A stretch of 37,890 nt of DNA from NCBI GenBank assembly GCA_020048895.1, contig JAIFLV010000110.1:1-37890 (forward strand), in the 5' to 3' direction. The translations under genes and the position numbers were made by a program. This DNA comes from Rhodoferax sp. (lineage in GTDB: Bacteria; Pseudomonadota; Gammaproteobacteria; Burkholderiales; Burkholderiaceae_C). Of the stretch, positions 1 through 8,135 are shown piece after piece. Under the pieces are notes generated by a model. The model searched no databases. It saw nothing but the letters and a program-made list of their open reading frames with translations, and was not told the DNA's origin. Numbering within the stretch: position 1 is the first letter of the stretch; each line of letters begins with the position of its first letter.

Positions 1-34
1 AAAGGCTTGCGTTTGCGCATCATTTCGGGCTGTA

Positions 35-75
35 GCGCCCGCCATTAGTGCGTGAGACGCTCCTGTTTGCATAGC
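35..75 (+). repeat. Dispersed repeat, divergent copy inside the synthetase frame
   Basis: The stretch GCGCCCGCCATTAGTGCG, then TGAGACGCTCCTG, follows the same pattern as the intergenic copies elsewhere in the window (GCGCCC, then ATAGTGCGT, then GCTAT/GGAGC). Read on the minus strand it stays open within the repaired acetoacetyl-CoA synthetase frame, giving AMQTGASHALMAGATARN. Whether it is a true repeat insertion into a linker or a chance likeness is not certain. Confidence 0.45.
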
Positions 76-409
76 GCCTGCTGGCAAGCCAGCGGCCTCG
101 TGCAGGATCAGATGCGATAGGCTGGGCAACTCGCGCAGCAATTCCTCCACCACCGCACGGCGGTCCAGATCGCGTCCGCCGTAGCGCACCCCAGTGCAGG
201 CGATCAGCACCTTGGGCGTGATCTGGCGAAAGCGGTCGAGCACGGCCTGCGTGCCCATATCGGGAGAACAGACGCTCCAGACCCCGCCAACGCTCACTGT
301 GGCCAGAAAGGCGACCATGGTTTCCGGCACATTGGGCAAATACGCCGCCACCCGGTCGCCCGGTTGCACACCCTGCGAGCGCAAGTGCAGCGCCAGTGAC
401 GCAACTTGC

Positions 410-459
410 GCGCGCAAGTCGGGCCAACTCAGCGGCGCGCAAGTCGGGCCAACTCAGCG
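410..459. repeat. Perfect 25-bp tandem duplication
   Basis: Bases 410-434 and 435-459 are identical over all 25 positions; the match stops exactly at both ends (409/434 and 435/460 differ). Because 25 is not a multiple of three, the second copy throws the acetoacetyl-CoA synthetase frame out by one base. Confidence 0.95.
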
Positions 460-967
460 CCCGCGCCGGCTCCACGCCCAGGCTCGCTTCACCATGGCTG
501 ATGATGGCGGGAAACCCGGCCGCGTGCGCCGCATCCACATGGCGCAGCACCTGGCGCGCGTAGTTGAATTGCGCCCCGACAAACCACCGCGTATGCGGCA
601 TCGGCGCCGCATCGCACACCACGGTGTGGTCGGTGGGCGACTGCAGAACGAAGTAGTCCCAGATGCTTTGCCAGAACGCGTCCAGATCGGCAATCGACCA
701 ACGCCACAGCGCGTCGTAGTTCTCAAAGTGCAGGCCGCGATGCTCGGCCAGCCATTGTTGGTAGAGACGAATCTGGGGAATAAACGGTGCGGACATGCGT
801 TTGAGCGTAGCCGCATTTGGCAGGTTTTGATCCACGGGATGTCCCCTAGACGGCAGGAACTGCTGGTACCCTGAGATCAGCGGCGATGCGGTTTCTCCTC
901 CACAATGTGCCTTTTGCCGACCAGGGGACCCTGAAGTGCCTGCTTCCCTCAACTTAAGACATTCGCA

Positions 968-1975
968 ATGACCGCCACACTGGAAAAGACCCAACCCGTT
1001 ACCTTGCACCGTACAGTTCCGCCTGCGGCAGCGCCCGGCCCCTGGAGCGTTCAGGCGATTCAGGCCCTGCTGGAGTTGCCGTTCATGGACCTTGTGTACA
1101 AGGCCCAAACCGTGCACCGCGAACATTTCCCGGCAGGCGACATCGAGCTGGCAACGCTGCTCTCGGTCAAGACCGGTGGCTGCCCCGAGAACTGTGGTTA
1201 CTGCCCCCAGGCTGCCGAGTTCGACACCGGAGTGGAGGCCGGCAAGTTAATGGCAGTGGACGAAGTGTTGCGCGCCGCACAGGCCGCCAAGGATGCGGGT
1301 GCCACGCGTTTTTGCATGGGTGCCGCCTGGCGCGCTCCCAAGGACCGCGATGTGGAGAAAGTGGCTGAGCTGGTAGCGGCCGTGAAGGGCCTGGGCCTGC
1401 AAACCTGTGCCACGCTGGGCATGCTGGAGCCCCAACAGGCGACGCAACTCAAGGCGGCCGGTCTGGACTACTACAACCACAACCTGGACACCGCACCCGA
1501 GTACTACGCCGATGTCGTGAGCACACGCACCTACCAGGACCGGCTCGATACGCTGGCCAGCGTGCGTAGTGCGGGTATCAGTGTGTGCTGTGGCGGCATT
1601 GTCGGCATGGGCGAGACCCCGGTGCACCGCGCCGGTTTGATTGCCCAGCTGGCGAATCTCGACCCTTACCCGGAGTCGGTACCCATCAACAGTCTGGTGC
1701 GCGTGCCTGGCACACCGATGGCAGACGCTGATCCAGTGGACCCGTTTGACTTCGTGCGCATGATTGCCGTGGCCCGCATCACGATGCCCAAAGCGCGTGT
1801 GCGCCTTTCGGCAGGGCGCCAGCAAATGGGAGATGCCGTGCAGGCGCTGTGTTTCCTGGCAGGAGCCAACTCCATCTTTTATGGGGACAAGCTCCTGGTC
1901 ACTGGCAATCCGGATGCCGATGCTGACACCAGGTTGCTCCAAACGCTGGGATTGAAGGCCTCCATGGCTGCCTGA
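968..1975 (+). CDS. bioB: Biotin synthase
   Basis: Radical SAM enzyme that inserts sulfur into dethiobiotin, the last step of biotin synthesis, in the cytoplasm. The 335-residue length is normal for BioB. The CxxxCxxC cluster motif is at Cys72, Cys76 and Cys79 ([11 protein letters not shown]), which binds the radical SAM [4Fe-4S] cluster. Further family cysteines appear in RFCMGAAWR (Cys116) and [13 protein letters not shown] (about 207-208), which hold the [2Fe-2S] sulfur donor in the family. The family-typical YYNHNLDT segment is also present. The start at 968 gives a roughly 30-residue lead before the conserved region, and only a weak ribosome binding site (AAGAC) precedes it. Other biotin genes are not in view, so bioB stands apart from them here. 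metY follows 55 bp later in the same direction and may be co-transcribed. Confidence 0.97.
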   Translation: MTATLEKTQPVTLHRTVPPAAAPGPWSVQAIQALLELPFMDLVYKAQTVHREHFPAGDIELATLLSVKTGGCPENCGYCPQAAEFDTGVEAGKLMAVDEVLRAAQAAKDAGATRFCMGAAWRAPKDRDVEKVAELVAAVKGLGLQTCATLGMLEPQQATQLKAAGLDYYNHNLDTAPEYYADVVSTRTYQDRLDTLASVRSAGISVCCGGIVGMGETPVHRAGLIAQLANLDPYPESVPINSLVRVPGTPMADADPVDPFDFVRMIAVARITMPKARVRLSAGRQQMGDAVQALCFLAGANSIFYGDKLLVTGNPDADADTRLLQTLGLKASMAA

Positions 1976-2030
1976 CCCGAATCTGTTTTTCACCCTGACA
2001 CTCTCCCAATTGCCCCATTGAAAGCCAACC

Positions 2031-3326
2031 ATGTCTGAATCCTGGAAATTTGAAACCAAATCCGTCCACGCCGGCTACACGCCCGACCCCACCACCAAGG
2101 CGGTCGCAGTGCCGATCTACCAGACGGTGGCCTATGCGTTTGACAACGCGCAGCACGGTGCCGATCTGTTCGACCTGAAGGTGCCCGGCAACATCTACAC
2201 GCGCATCATGAACCCGACCCAGGACGTGCTGGAAAAGCGCGTGGCGGCGCTCGAAGGCGGCATCGCGGCGCTGGCAGTGGCCTCGGGGCAGACGGCAGTG
2301 ACCTACGCCATCCAGACCATTACCGAAGCCGGCGACAACATCATTGCCAGCACAGCCCTGTATGGCGGCACCTACAACCTGCTGGCGCACACGCTGCCAC
2401 AGTTTGGCGTGACAACGCGCTTTGCCGACCCGCGCAATCTGGCCAGTTTCGAGGCGCTGTTTGACGACCGCACCAAGGCGGTATTCATCGAGTCCATCAG
2501 CAACCCGCAAGGCACGGTGACCGATATCGCCGCCATCGCAGACATTGCGCACCGCCACGGCGTGCCGCTGATTGTGGACAACACGGTGGCCACGCCCTAC
2601 CTGCTGCGCCCGTTTGAGCATGGGGCCGACATCGTGGTGCACTCGCTCACCAAATACCTCGGTGGCCACGGCACTTCACTGGGCGGAGCCATCGTGGACT
2701 CAGGCAAGTTCCCCTGGGCAGAGCACAAGGCCAGGTTCAAGCGCTTAAACGAACCGGACCCCAGTTACCACGGCGTGGTCTACACCGAAGCCCTGGGTCC
2801 GGCGGCCTACATTGGCCGTGCGCGGGTGGTGCCGCTGCGCAATTTGGGCGCCGCCATTTCGCCCTTCAATGCGTTCTTGATCTTGCAGGGCATAGAGACG
2901 CTGTCGCTGCGACTGGAGCGCATCAACGACAACACGCTCAAGGTAGCCCAATTCCTGGAAGGCCATGCCAAGGTGGCCTGGGTCAACTATGCGGCGCTGC
3001 CCAGCCACCCGGACTACGCCCTGACGCAAAAGTACCTGGGTGGCAAAGCATCGGGTCTGCTGACGTTTGGCGTGAAGGCCGGTGCTGGTGAGGGCCGCGT
3101 GGCAGGAGCCCGCTTCCTGGATGCGTTGCAACTGTTTACCCGCTTGGTCAACATTGGCGATGCCAAATCGCTGGCCACCCACCCGGCATCGACCACCCAC
3201 CGGCAGTTGTCACCCGAAGAATTGGTGAAGTCAGGAGTGACCGAAGACGCGGTGCGGCTTTCCGTGGGTATTGAACACATTGACGATCTGCTGTCAGACC
3301 TGGACCAGGCGCTGGCAGCGGTTTAG
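2031..3326 (+). CDS. metY: O-acetylhomoserine sulfhydrylase
   Basis: PLP enzyme of the Cys/Met metabolism family that makes homocysteine directly from O-acetylhomoserine and sulfide in methionine synthesis. The 431-residue length is typical of MetY and longer than the roughly 390 residues of MetB/MetC. Visible landmarks are the N-terminal [30 protein letters not shown], the PLP-phosphate region ASGQTAV, the aspartate in [13 protein letters not shown], and the PLP lysine Lys208 in [11 protein letters not shown]. The C-terminal [18 protein letters not shown] segment is also characteristic. Specificity for O-acetyl over O-succinyl homoserine is inferred from family resemblance. The gene follows bioB by 55 bp, without a strong Shine-Dalgarno sequence. 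Confidence 0.95.
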   Translation: MSESWKFETKSVHAGYTPDPTTKAVAVPIYQTVAYAFDNAQHGADLFDLKVPGNIYTRIMNPTQDVLEKRVAALEGGIAALAVASGQTAVTYAIQTITEAGDNIIASTALYGGTYNLLAHTLPQFGVTTRFADPRNLASFEALFDDRTKAVFIESISNPQGTVTDIAAIADIAHRHGVPLIVDNTVATPYLLRPFEHGADIVVHSLTKYLGGHGTSLGGAIVDSGKFPWAEHKARFKRLNEPDPSYHGVVYTEALGPAAYIGRARVVPLRNLGAAISPFNAFLILQGIETLSLRLERINDNTLKVAQFLEGHAKVAWVNYAALPSHPDYALTQKYLGGKASGLLTFGVKAGAGEGRVAGARFLDALQLFTRLVNIGDAKSLATHPASTTHRQLSPEELVKSGVTEDAVRLSVGIEHIDDLLSDLDQALAAV

Positions 3327-3350
3327 CTCCAGCGTGTGTGGCAAATCGGC

Positions 3351-3392
3351 CTTTTGCGCCCGTGGATAGTGCGTGAGAAGCTATTATTTTGA
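3351..3392 (+). repeat. Dispersed intergenic repeat copy
   Basis: Contains TTTGCGCCCGTGGATAGTGC then GTGAGAAGCTATTATTTTGA. It lies between the converging metY and EamA genes and supplies the stop codon region of the minus-strand gene. It is a close match to copies at 16312, 27022, 28436 and 31108. Confidence 0.85.
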
Positions 3393-4295
3393 TAGTGATT
3401 CAGGCTGCGGCTCGATGATTACCAATGCGATGCCACACACCAGCAGACCGGCACCCAGCCAAAAGATCATTTCCGGCACTTCCGAGAACACCAGATAGCC
3501 CAGCGCCGGGCTGAACAGCAGCATGGAAAAACTGCCGGCTTCCACGGCCGAAGCATCGCCTGCACGGTAGGCGTAGAAGTAGGCGATGTAGATGCCCGAC
3601 GAAGCAACACCGATGACCGGCAGCAGCACCCACAGCGCCATCGGAATTGAGGGCAGAACAAATCCGCTCATGGCGCCAAACGTCAGCCAGCACGCGGCCT
3701 GGCTCCATACCAGCACCGCCACCGGGTGCTCGTTGGCCGAGTATTTCTTGAGCACCACGCCCAGCATCGCCTCCATCAAGGCACCAAACAAGGCCACCAG
3801 CGCAGCCCACTGAAGCACTCCGGTGCCGGGGTGCAGAATGGTCAGCACGCCAGCAAACCCCACTGCGACCCCAAGCCAGCGCAACCAGTGAGGCTTCTCG
3901 CCCAGCAGCCACACACCCAGCGGCAGCATGAAGAGCGAACCGGTCATCAAATAGGCACTGGCTTCGGCCAGCGGTAAGTGTGCGACTGCCCAGGCCGCGC
4001 ACCAGCCCGACGCCACGATGAAGGCTGCGCGCAACAGGTGCATTTTCGGATTGCGGGTAGACACCACCTTGCCGCGTGTCCACAGCACCCATGGAGCGAT
4101 GAGGGTCAGCACCACCGTGGCCTGCAGGTAGAGCACCTGTTGGGGCGGTATACCCAGCGCCATCAGGTGCTTGTTGCAACTGTCCAGCACCGACCAGCAC
4201 AGCATGGCCGCCATCACCAGCAGCACGCCCCTTGTATTGCCCGCCAGCGACTGCCAGCGGGCGCGAACGGCAGCAGGTACGGTGTGAACTGGCAT
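3384..4295 (-). CDS. EamA/DMT-family membrane transporter
   Basis: Ten-helix drug/metabolite transporter superfamily protein, probably an inner-membrane exporter of an unknown small molecule. With the ATG at 4295 the protein has 303 residues, the standard size, and is hydrophobic throughout. It shows the two-fold EamA pattern: an early AAMLCWSVLDSCNKHLM helix, LPLAEASAYLMTGSLFMLPL closing the first half, then a second repeat ending near AGSFSMLLFSPALGYLVFSE. The 4295 start is chosen because GGAG lies 8 bases upstream, whereas a longer frame reaching 4382 has no such site. It converges with metY and its last codons enter a dispersed repeat. Substrate cannot be read from sequence. Confidence 0.88.
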   Translation of the reverse strand: MPVHTVPAAVRARWQSLAGNTRGVLLVMAAMLCWSVLDSCNKHLMALGIPPQQVLYLQATVVLTLIAPWVLWTRGKVVSTRNPKMHLLRAAFIVASGWCAAWAVAHLPLAEASAYLMTGSLFMLPLGVWLLGEKPHWLRWLGVAVGFAGVLTILHPGTGVLQWAALVALFGALMEAMLGVVLKKYSANEHPVAVLVWSQAACWLTFGAMSGFVLPSIPMALWVLLPVIGVASSGIYIAYFYAYRAGDASAVEAGSFSMLLFSPALGYLVFSEVPEMIFWLGAGLLVCGIALVIIEPQPESLSK

Positions 4296-4399
4296 TGGCA
4301 AAATCTCCGCCTGCGAAAGTTGTCTTGTGGATAGACGGCGATGGTGCCACAGCACCGCTGGTGCCGGTCTCGCCGCGGCCATCCTCTACCATCGGCCCA

Positions 4400-4543
4400 A
4401 TGGATATCCAATTCGCCCACACGCTGTGCGCGCCTCTGCAGAGCGCCCGGTTGCGCCTCGAGCCCTTGACCCACACCCACGCCGATGCCGCTTTCGAGCC
4501 ATTCGAGAGAAATAGCGCGTTCAGGCTTACCCACAGTGCGTGA
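4400..4543 (+). pseudogene. GNAT acetyltransferase N-terminal stub
   Basis: A 47-codon frame with LQSARLRLEPLTHTHADAAF, the usual opening strand and helix of RimJ/RimL-type GNAT acetyltransferases. Nothing of the acetyl-CoA binding region follows. The reading frame runs straight into a copy of the dispersed repeat (4524-4563) and stops there at TGA. The simplest reading is a gene cut off at the repeat, leaving only its start. It is divergent from the EamA gene. It could also be a chance likeness, since the recognisable part is only about 25 residues. Confidence 0.5.
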
Positions 4544-4563
4544 ACAGCTATCAACTCAATAGC
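4524..4563 (+). repeat. Dispersed repeat, degraded copy
   Basis: GGCTTACCCACAGTGCGTGA, then ACAGCTATCAACTCAATAGC, matches the order of blocks in the better copies (GTGGATAGTGCGT, AGCTAT, ATAGC). It lies exactly where the GNAT-like frame ends. Confidence 0.6.
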
Positions 4564-4741
4564 AATCGGTGCCGCCGTTCTGATCATTGCAAGCACCGGA
4601 AAAGACCCCGCAGCGCAAATTCACCACGGTTCAACCCGCGAAAACCACCAAATATCGCGGCGAGCCGCAGGCCATCGCAAAGCCAGTGCAATCATCCATG
4701 CGCGTATTTACAGTTCACTCCATCAACACAAGGAGTGCGCC

Positions 4742-5005
4742 ATGTTTCAATTAGTTTCCCCTCTGTCCAAGGTAGTGGTTCTGACCCTGAGCGCCGGGCT
4801 GACCTGGTCCACCGTGGGCACGGTGACTGAGTCCTTCCAGCATGAGGCTATCGCGATGCACCAAGTTGCGCACCTGCCGCGGGTCACCGTGGTGGGACAA
4901 CGCGAAGTGGCAACAGCACCTGCGACCGTGGCTCGCGCGGGACAGGAGTTGCCCGCTGGCGCTAAGCTTACGAAAGTGAACACCGACAAGAACCCCGCTA
5001 TATGA
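4742..5005 (+). CDS. Small exported hypothetical protein ahead of LytS/LytR pair
   Basis: An 87-residue protein of unknown family. A strong ribosome binding site (AAGGAG) stands 6 bases before the ATG. Residues 8-28 (SKVVVLTLSAGLTWSTVGTV) form one hydrophobic stretch that could be a signal sequence or membrane anchor. The rest is polar and has the segment HLPRVTVVGQREVA. Its stop overlaps the start of the sensor kinase (ATGA at 5002-5005), so the two are almost certainly co-translated. That coupling suggests a part in signalling, for example as a periplasmic partner of the kinase, but this is inference only. Confidence 0.75.
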   Translation: MFQLVSPLSKVVVLTLSAGLTWSTVGTVTESFQHEAIAMHQVAHLPRVTVVGQREVATAPATVARAGQELPAGAKLTKVNTDKNPAI

Positions 5006-6225
5006 ACTACCACACCAGCGAAAACCAGAGCGGCTGGGTGCGCCTGCTGGACTGGTTCAAGGCCTTTAATCGCGTCGTGTTGCAGTGGGCGGCGTCACTC
5101 ACCTGGTTTCGCCTGTTTGTGCTGTGCGGCGTTGTGTTGATTGCAGGCAGCATCATCGGCGACAAGCTCAACCTGCACCATGCGCGCCGGCTGGTGGAGA
5201 TCGACATCAACACCGATGAGCCGGCCACACCGCCGGCCCCCATTCCTCCCGAGGCTAACTGCCTGCCCGACGCGGTGACGGTGACCGACCAGAAGTACCT
5301 TTTGATTTGTGACCGCACCCCGGTTACAGGTGCAGCCAGCGAGGCACCCGCCAGCGCCCCCAAGGCCAAGGAAAAGAAGGCACAGTCCAAAGTCTCGGTG
5401 AAGACGGGTGGCAAACCATCTGACGTGCAACGCACCTTCGGTGGCTTTGTCGGCGATCTGTTCTCGATTCTGATGACGGCCTTCTTTGCCTACCTGATCG
5501 CGGCCAAGATCATCGGCCGCAAGACCGCCGAGTCCGAGGCGCTGGTGCAGGAGGCAACCAGCAAGGCGGAGCATGAAGCGCTGGAGCGCCAGCTCGTGCA
5601 GGCCCGCCTGAAACTGCTGCAGGCGCAGGTGGAGCCCCACTTCCTGTTCAACACGCTTGCGGCGGTGGACTACCTGATCGAGACCGACCCGCCGCGCGCC
5701 TCCGTCATGCAAAAACAGCTCATTACCTATCTGCGCGGCGCACTGCCCCAGATGCGGGAAGAGTCTTCGACGCTGGGGCGTGAAGTGGCACAGGTGAGCG
5801 CCTACCTGGAACTGCTCAAAATGCGCATCGAGGACCGGCTGGAGTTTTCGATTGCAGTACCCACCGAACTCTCTGGCGCAGTGTTCCCACCCATGATGCT
5901 GCAGTCAATCGTGGAAAACGCCATCAAACACGGCATCGAGCCCAAACCCGAAGGCGGCAAGATTACCGTGATGGCACAGGCGCGCGAAGGCAGCCTGTGG
6001 GTCGACGTGGTCGACACCGGAGTGGGCTTGCCCGAGGGCGAGGTGTTTGGCGTCTCCACCAATGGCACGGGGCTGGGCCTCGACAACATTCGCAAGCGCC
6101 TGGCATTGCTGTACCCGGGTGCGAGTCGTATAGAGTTACGTTCAGAAATGACCGGCGGCACCTCAGTGCGGCTCGTCATCCCCTACCAGACCCAAAACCA
6201 AAATGGAAGCAACGCCAAAGCCTGA
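5002..6225 (+). CDS. LytS/AlgZ-type sensor histidine kinase
   Basis: Membrane histidine kinase that should phosphorylate the LytTR regulator encoded next. Of 407 residues, 33-55 (TWFRLFVLCGVVLIAGSIIG) and about 147-170 are membrane helices. They enclose a stretch of about 90 residues, rich in Pro, Ala and Lys, that is presumably periplasmic. A coiled segment (174-208) leads to the His_kinase domain with QAQVEPHFLFNTL, phosphate-accepting His213. The N box is SIVENAIKHG with Asn306; DTGVG (338-342) and NGTGLGLDNIRKRL complete the ATP site. There is no recognised ligand domain, so the signal is unknown. It overlaps the preceding gene by 4 bases and the regulator gene by 23 bases. The AlgZ/FimS likeness is by architecture. 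Confidence 0.92.
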   Translation: MNYHTSENQSGWVRLLDWFKAFNRVVLQWAASLTWFRLFVLCGVVLIAGSIIGDKLNLHHARRLVEIDINTDEPATPPAPIPPEANCLPDAVTVTDQKYLLICDRTPVTGAASEAPASAPKAKEKKAQSKVSVKTGGKPSDVQRTFGGFVGDLFSILMTAFFAYLIAAKIIGRKTAESEALVQEATSKAEHEALERQLVQARLKLLQAQVEPHFLFNTLAAVDYLIETDPPRASVMQKQLITYLRGALPQMREESSTLGREVAQVSAYLELLKMRIEDRLEFSIAVPTELSGAVFPPMMLQSIVENAIKHGIEPKPEGGKITVMAQAREGSLWVDVVDTGVGLPEGEVFGVSTNGTGLGLDNIRKRLALLYPGASRIELRSEMTGGTSVRLVIPYQTQNQNGSNAKA

Positions 6226-7036
6226 TGCACAACCCTTACGTGCCCTGATTGCCGATGATGAGCGCTTGCTGCGCGAGCAGTTGCGCACCCGGCTGGGCCA
6301 GGTGTGGCCCGAGCTGGAGATTTGCGGCCTGGCACGCGATGGACTGGAGGCGGTACGCATGGCCGAGGAACTGCGGCCAGACGTGGTGTTTCTTGACATC
6401 CGCATGCCCGGCCTGACCGGCATCGAGGCGGCGCGGGAAATTGTGGCGCTGGACAACTGGCAGGGGCAACTGGTGTTCGTGACAGCTTACGACGAATACG
6501 CCGTCACGGCGTTTGAGCAAGGTGCCCTGGACTACCTGCTCAAACCCGTGGAGCCGCCCCGGCTGGAACTCACCAAAGCGCGGGTGGTGCAGCGCTTGCA
6601 AAGCAGGGCACCCATTGAACCGACTGCTGTGGAGGCTCCCTTGGGAACCGGCGCGCTGATGCAAACATTGCTCACCTTGCAGCGCCAGCTCAATGCACAG
6701 CAAGATACGCCGCGAATGCGATGGCTGCAATGCAGCAGTGGTCAGACCACACGCATGGTGGCGGTGGACGACATCCTTTTCTTCCGCTCCGACGAGAAAT
6801 ACACCCGCGTCCAGACCCGCGAACAGGAGTTCCTGATCCGCACCCCCATCCGGGAACTGGTGCCGCAACTGGATGAACAGCAGTTCTGGCAGATTCACCG
6901 CTCCACCATCGTCAACCTGGCCGAGATATCTGCCGTACACCGCGACGACACGGGCAAACAGCGTGTGACCATGAAGAACCACCCGGAGCGGCTGGAGGTA
7001 AGCCGCAGTTTTTCGCAACTGTTCAAGCACCAGTGA
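6203..7036 (+). CDS. LytTR-family response regulator (AlgR-like)
   Basis: Cytoplasmic transcription regulator, 277 residues. The receiver domain (about 13-125) has the acidic pair IADDE (Asp18-Asp19), the phospho-acceptor Asp65 in VVFLDIRMPG, Thr in FVTAYDEYA, and Lys in YLLKPVEPPR. A linker rich in Gln follows, then a LytTR DNA-binding domain from about 178 (RWLQCSSG, DILFFRSDEKYT, LIRTPIREL, FWQIHRSTIVNL). It starts inside the kinase gene (overlap 23 bases), so kinase and regulator form one unit. Its targets are not evident; no LytTR-type direct repeats were identified upstream of the trio. Confidence 0.94.
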   Translation: MEATPKPDAQPLRALIADDERLLREQLRTRLGQVWPELEICGLARDGLEAVRMAEELRPDVVFLDIRMPGLTGIEAAREIVALDNWQGQLVFVTAYDEYAVTAFEQGALDYLLKPVEPPRLELTKARVVQRLQSRAPIEPTAVEAPLGTGALMQTLLTLQRQLNAQQDTPRMRWLQCSSGQTTRMVAVDDILFFRSDEKYTRVQTREQEFLIRTPIRELVPQLDEQQFWQIHRSTIVNLAEISAVHRDDTGKQRVTMKNHPERLEVSRSFSQLFKHQ

Positions 7037-7067
7037 GAGAGCAGGGACTGCAGCCGATTGCTGAAAA

Positions 7068-7199
7068 TTGCTACATATTCAGGAGCTTGTCGCGCTTATC
7101 TGGCGGGCGCTAGAGGCTGATTTCACGCATAGATTATTTACTCAAACCTGCGCAAGGCAGTTGGCAGGGCACGCGGACTTCGGCCACCTGTAGCTCAGC
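7068..7199. repeat. Duplicated segment A, copy 1 (dispersed repeat plus 3' end of amidase gene)
   Basis: Starts with TTGCTACATATTCAGGAGCT, runs through GCGCTTATCTGGCGGGCGCT and on into the last 50 bases of the CHAP/NlpC-like gene. Bases 8581-8711 repeat the same order over the same length, with many base changes. The first about 60 bases are also a variant of the dispersed repeat family, in the opposite orientation to most other copies. Confidence 0.75.
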
Positions 7200-7615
7200 A
7201 CTGACCCAACTGGGTAGAAGTGTTCTCGCACTTGTTCGAGCTGATTTCCGCCCAAGAGGTAAACATAGCGCTCGTCATGACGCAAATAGAAGCCGACATG
7301 GCCTTTCCAACTGTTTGGGTCATCTCTAAACAACACCGCTATGCAGCCTGGAACCGGCGAGTCAAGCTCCTCCCCCCAATCCAACCATGATCGCGCTAAC
7401 GCGGAGCAGGTACCAGCAATTCGAGCCTGCCCTAAGCACCAGTTTACGAACGATGAACACCACGACGCTTTGTCGTCGTAACCGCGAATATTGGTACCCT
7501 CGTGGTATTCAGTGATACGGGGATTGCTTTGCCCGATTGGGTGCTGTGCAGTACCAATCTCGCCCCTTGCGACCACCATCCATGGCGCATCGGCAACATT
7601 GACCAGGTGTTTCAT
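7142..7615 (-). CDS. CHAP/NlpC-P60-like cysteine amidase (TIGR02594-like)
   Basis: A 157-residue single-domain protein that looks like a peptidoglycan amidase or endopeptidase of the TIGR02594 group. The likely triad is Cys53 (KASWCSSFVNWCLGQA), His106 (GHVGFYLR) and Asn124 (LLGGNQLEQV). Family-typical ARSWLDWG and the closing SYRWP are present, and the N-terminal PWMVVARGEIGTAQ fits a full-length domain. There is no signal peptide, so if it acts on the wall it must be released by lysis or by a secretion system. Such proteins occur as phage lysins and as type VI effectors; neither context is visible here. It sits last in the minus-strand run behind the DUF2442 gene. Its 3' end is duplicated in decayed form at 8645-8711. 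Confidence 0.82.
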   Translation of the reverse strand: MKHLVNVADAPWMVVARGEIGTAQHPIGQSNPRITEYHEGTNIRGYDDKASWCSSFVNWCLGQARIAGTCSALARSWLDWGEELDSPVPGCIAVLFRDDPNSWKGHVGFYLRHDERYVYLLGGNQLEQVREHFYPVGSVLSYRWPKSACPANCLAQV

Positions 7616-7717
7616 GCGTAAGCATTATGACGAAGGCCAGAGCCCGCGCAACAAGCTGCGAATGTCCGCAAACCTTTCCCGCACCCGTTCGACCGGCCGC
7701 GCCGCAAAGTTACACGT

Positions 7718-7858
7718 TCAGGGGACAGGCAGACGGTTAAGAAACTTGCGGCCAATAGCACCTGCACCTGCACCTGGACCCGCATGCCCTGCCACCAGCC
7801 TTGAACTAGTTTTTGGATGGAACAGGGGGCCGCTTTGGGCTGGAACCTGTTGCTGCAT
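7718..7858 (-). pseudogene. Short conserved-by-duplication frame, unknown
   Basis: A 46-codon frame starting MQQQVPAQSGPLFHPKTSSR and ending at TGA 7718. The DNA here (about 7746-7850) is clearly related to 8795-8895, but the two differ by small insertions and deletions that do not keep one frame. That pattern fits decayed coding sequence better than a living gene. It includes a short run of (CACCTG) units at about 7759-7776. I recognise no family. The surrounding 7616-7877 gap holds nothing else I can support. Confidence 0.3.
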
Positions 7859-7877
7859 GTCCGCGACGAGCAAACTG

Positions 7878-8135
7878 TCAGCCCGCAGCGCCAGAAATCA
7901 TCGGAAATGCGGCTGGGTTTCGTATGGACTGGACCGATAAATCGACGTCCAACCCTGGCCAGTAAAGATGGTCGGGGGTCGGCCACTGAACTTCTGAAAT
8001 CTGTTCGATCGTTCCCTTACGAAACCATGGGAACTGATCGAACGGCACAAGCAGTTCCTCGTCGGCAAGCAACAGCCAAAAACCATGCTTTGAAATATGG
8101 GTAACTTCAACCGCCAAAGTGGTGTCTCCAGGCAT
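7878..8135 (-). CDS. DUF2442 family protein
   Basis: An 85-residue protein matching the DUF2442 pattern: GFWLLLADEELLVPFDQFPW in the middle, then IEQISEV and HLYWPGLDVDLSVQSIRNP at the end. Its first 29 bases overlap the end of the DUF4160 gene upstream, so translation is probably coupled. DUF2442 and DUF4160 genes are often neighbours and have been suggested to act as toxin-antitoxin-like pairs; no activity can be inferred from sequence alone. The C-terminal PMISGAAG tail runs a little past the usual domain end. Confidence 0.88.
   Translation of the reverse strand: MPGDTTLAVEVTHISKHGFWLLLADEELLVPFDQFPWFRKGTIEQISEVQWPTPDHLYWPGLDVDLSVQSIRNPAAFPMISGAAG

Larger units (their letters stand above)
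1..796 (-). pseudogene. Acetoacetyl-CoA synthetase, 5' part, frameshifted and cut by window edge
   Basis: Acetoacetyl-CoA synthetase activates acetoacetate with ATP and CoA for use in lipid or PHB metabolism. From 796 downward the frame reads MSAPFIPQIRLYQQWL, then family-typical segments such as WDYFVLQSP, RWFVGAQFNYA and ALSWPDLRA. After ALSWPDLRA the frame is lost at a 25-bp tandem duplication (410-459). Removing one copy in silico restores a good continuation (QVASLALHLRSQGVQPGDRV, AAYLPNVPETMVAFLA, SVCSPDMG, DRFRQI, PKVLIACTGVRYGG), the usual start of an adenylate-forming enzyme. The catalytic core and C-terminus lie beyond base 1. The ATG at 796 is one option; a GTG at 835 would add 13 residues that also look family-like. 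Family assignment is by motif recognition. It is either a recent pseudogene or an assembly or sequencing error. Confidence 0.75.

Noticed and set aside
1247..2059. Minus-strand open frame of 270 codons opposite bioB
   Set aside because: Shadow frame; bioB with its CxxxCxxC motif is certain on the plus strand.
7612..7986. 124-codon minus-strand frame between the amidase and DUF2442 genes
   Set aside because: Overlaps the DUF2442 gene in another frame, includes a short VQVQVQ run from a hexamer repeat, and its frame is not kept in the duplicate copy.
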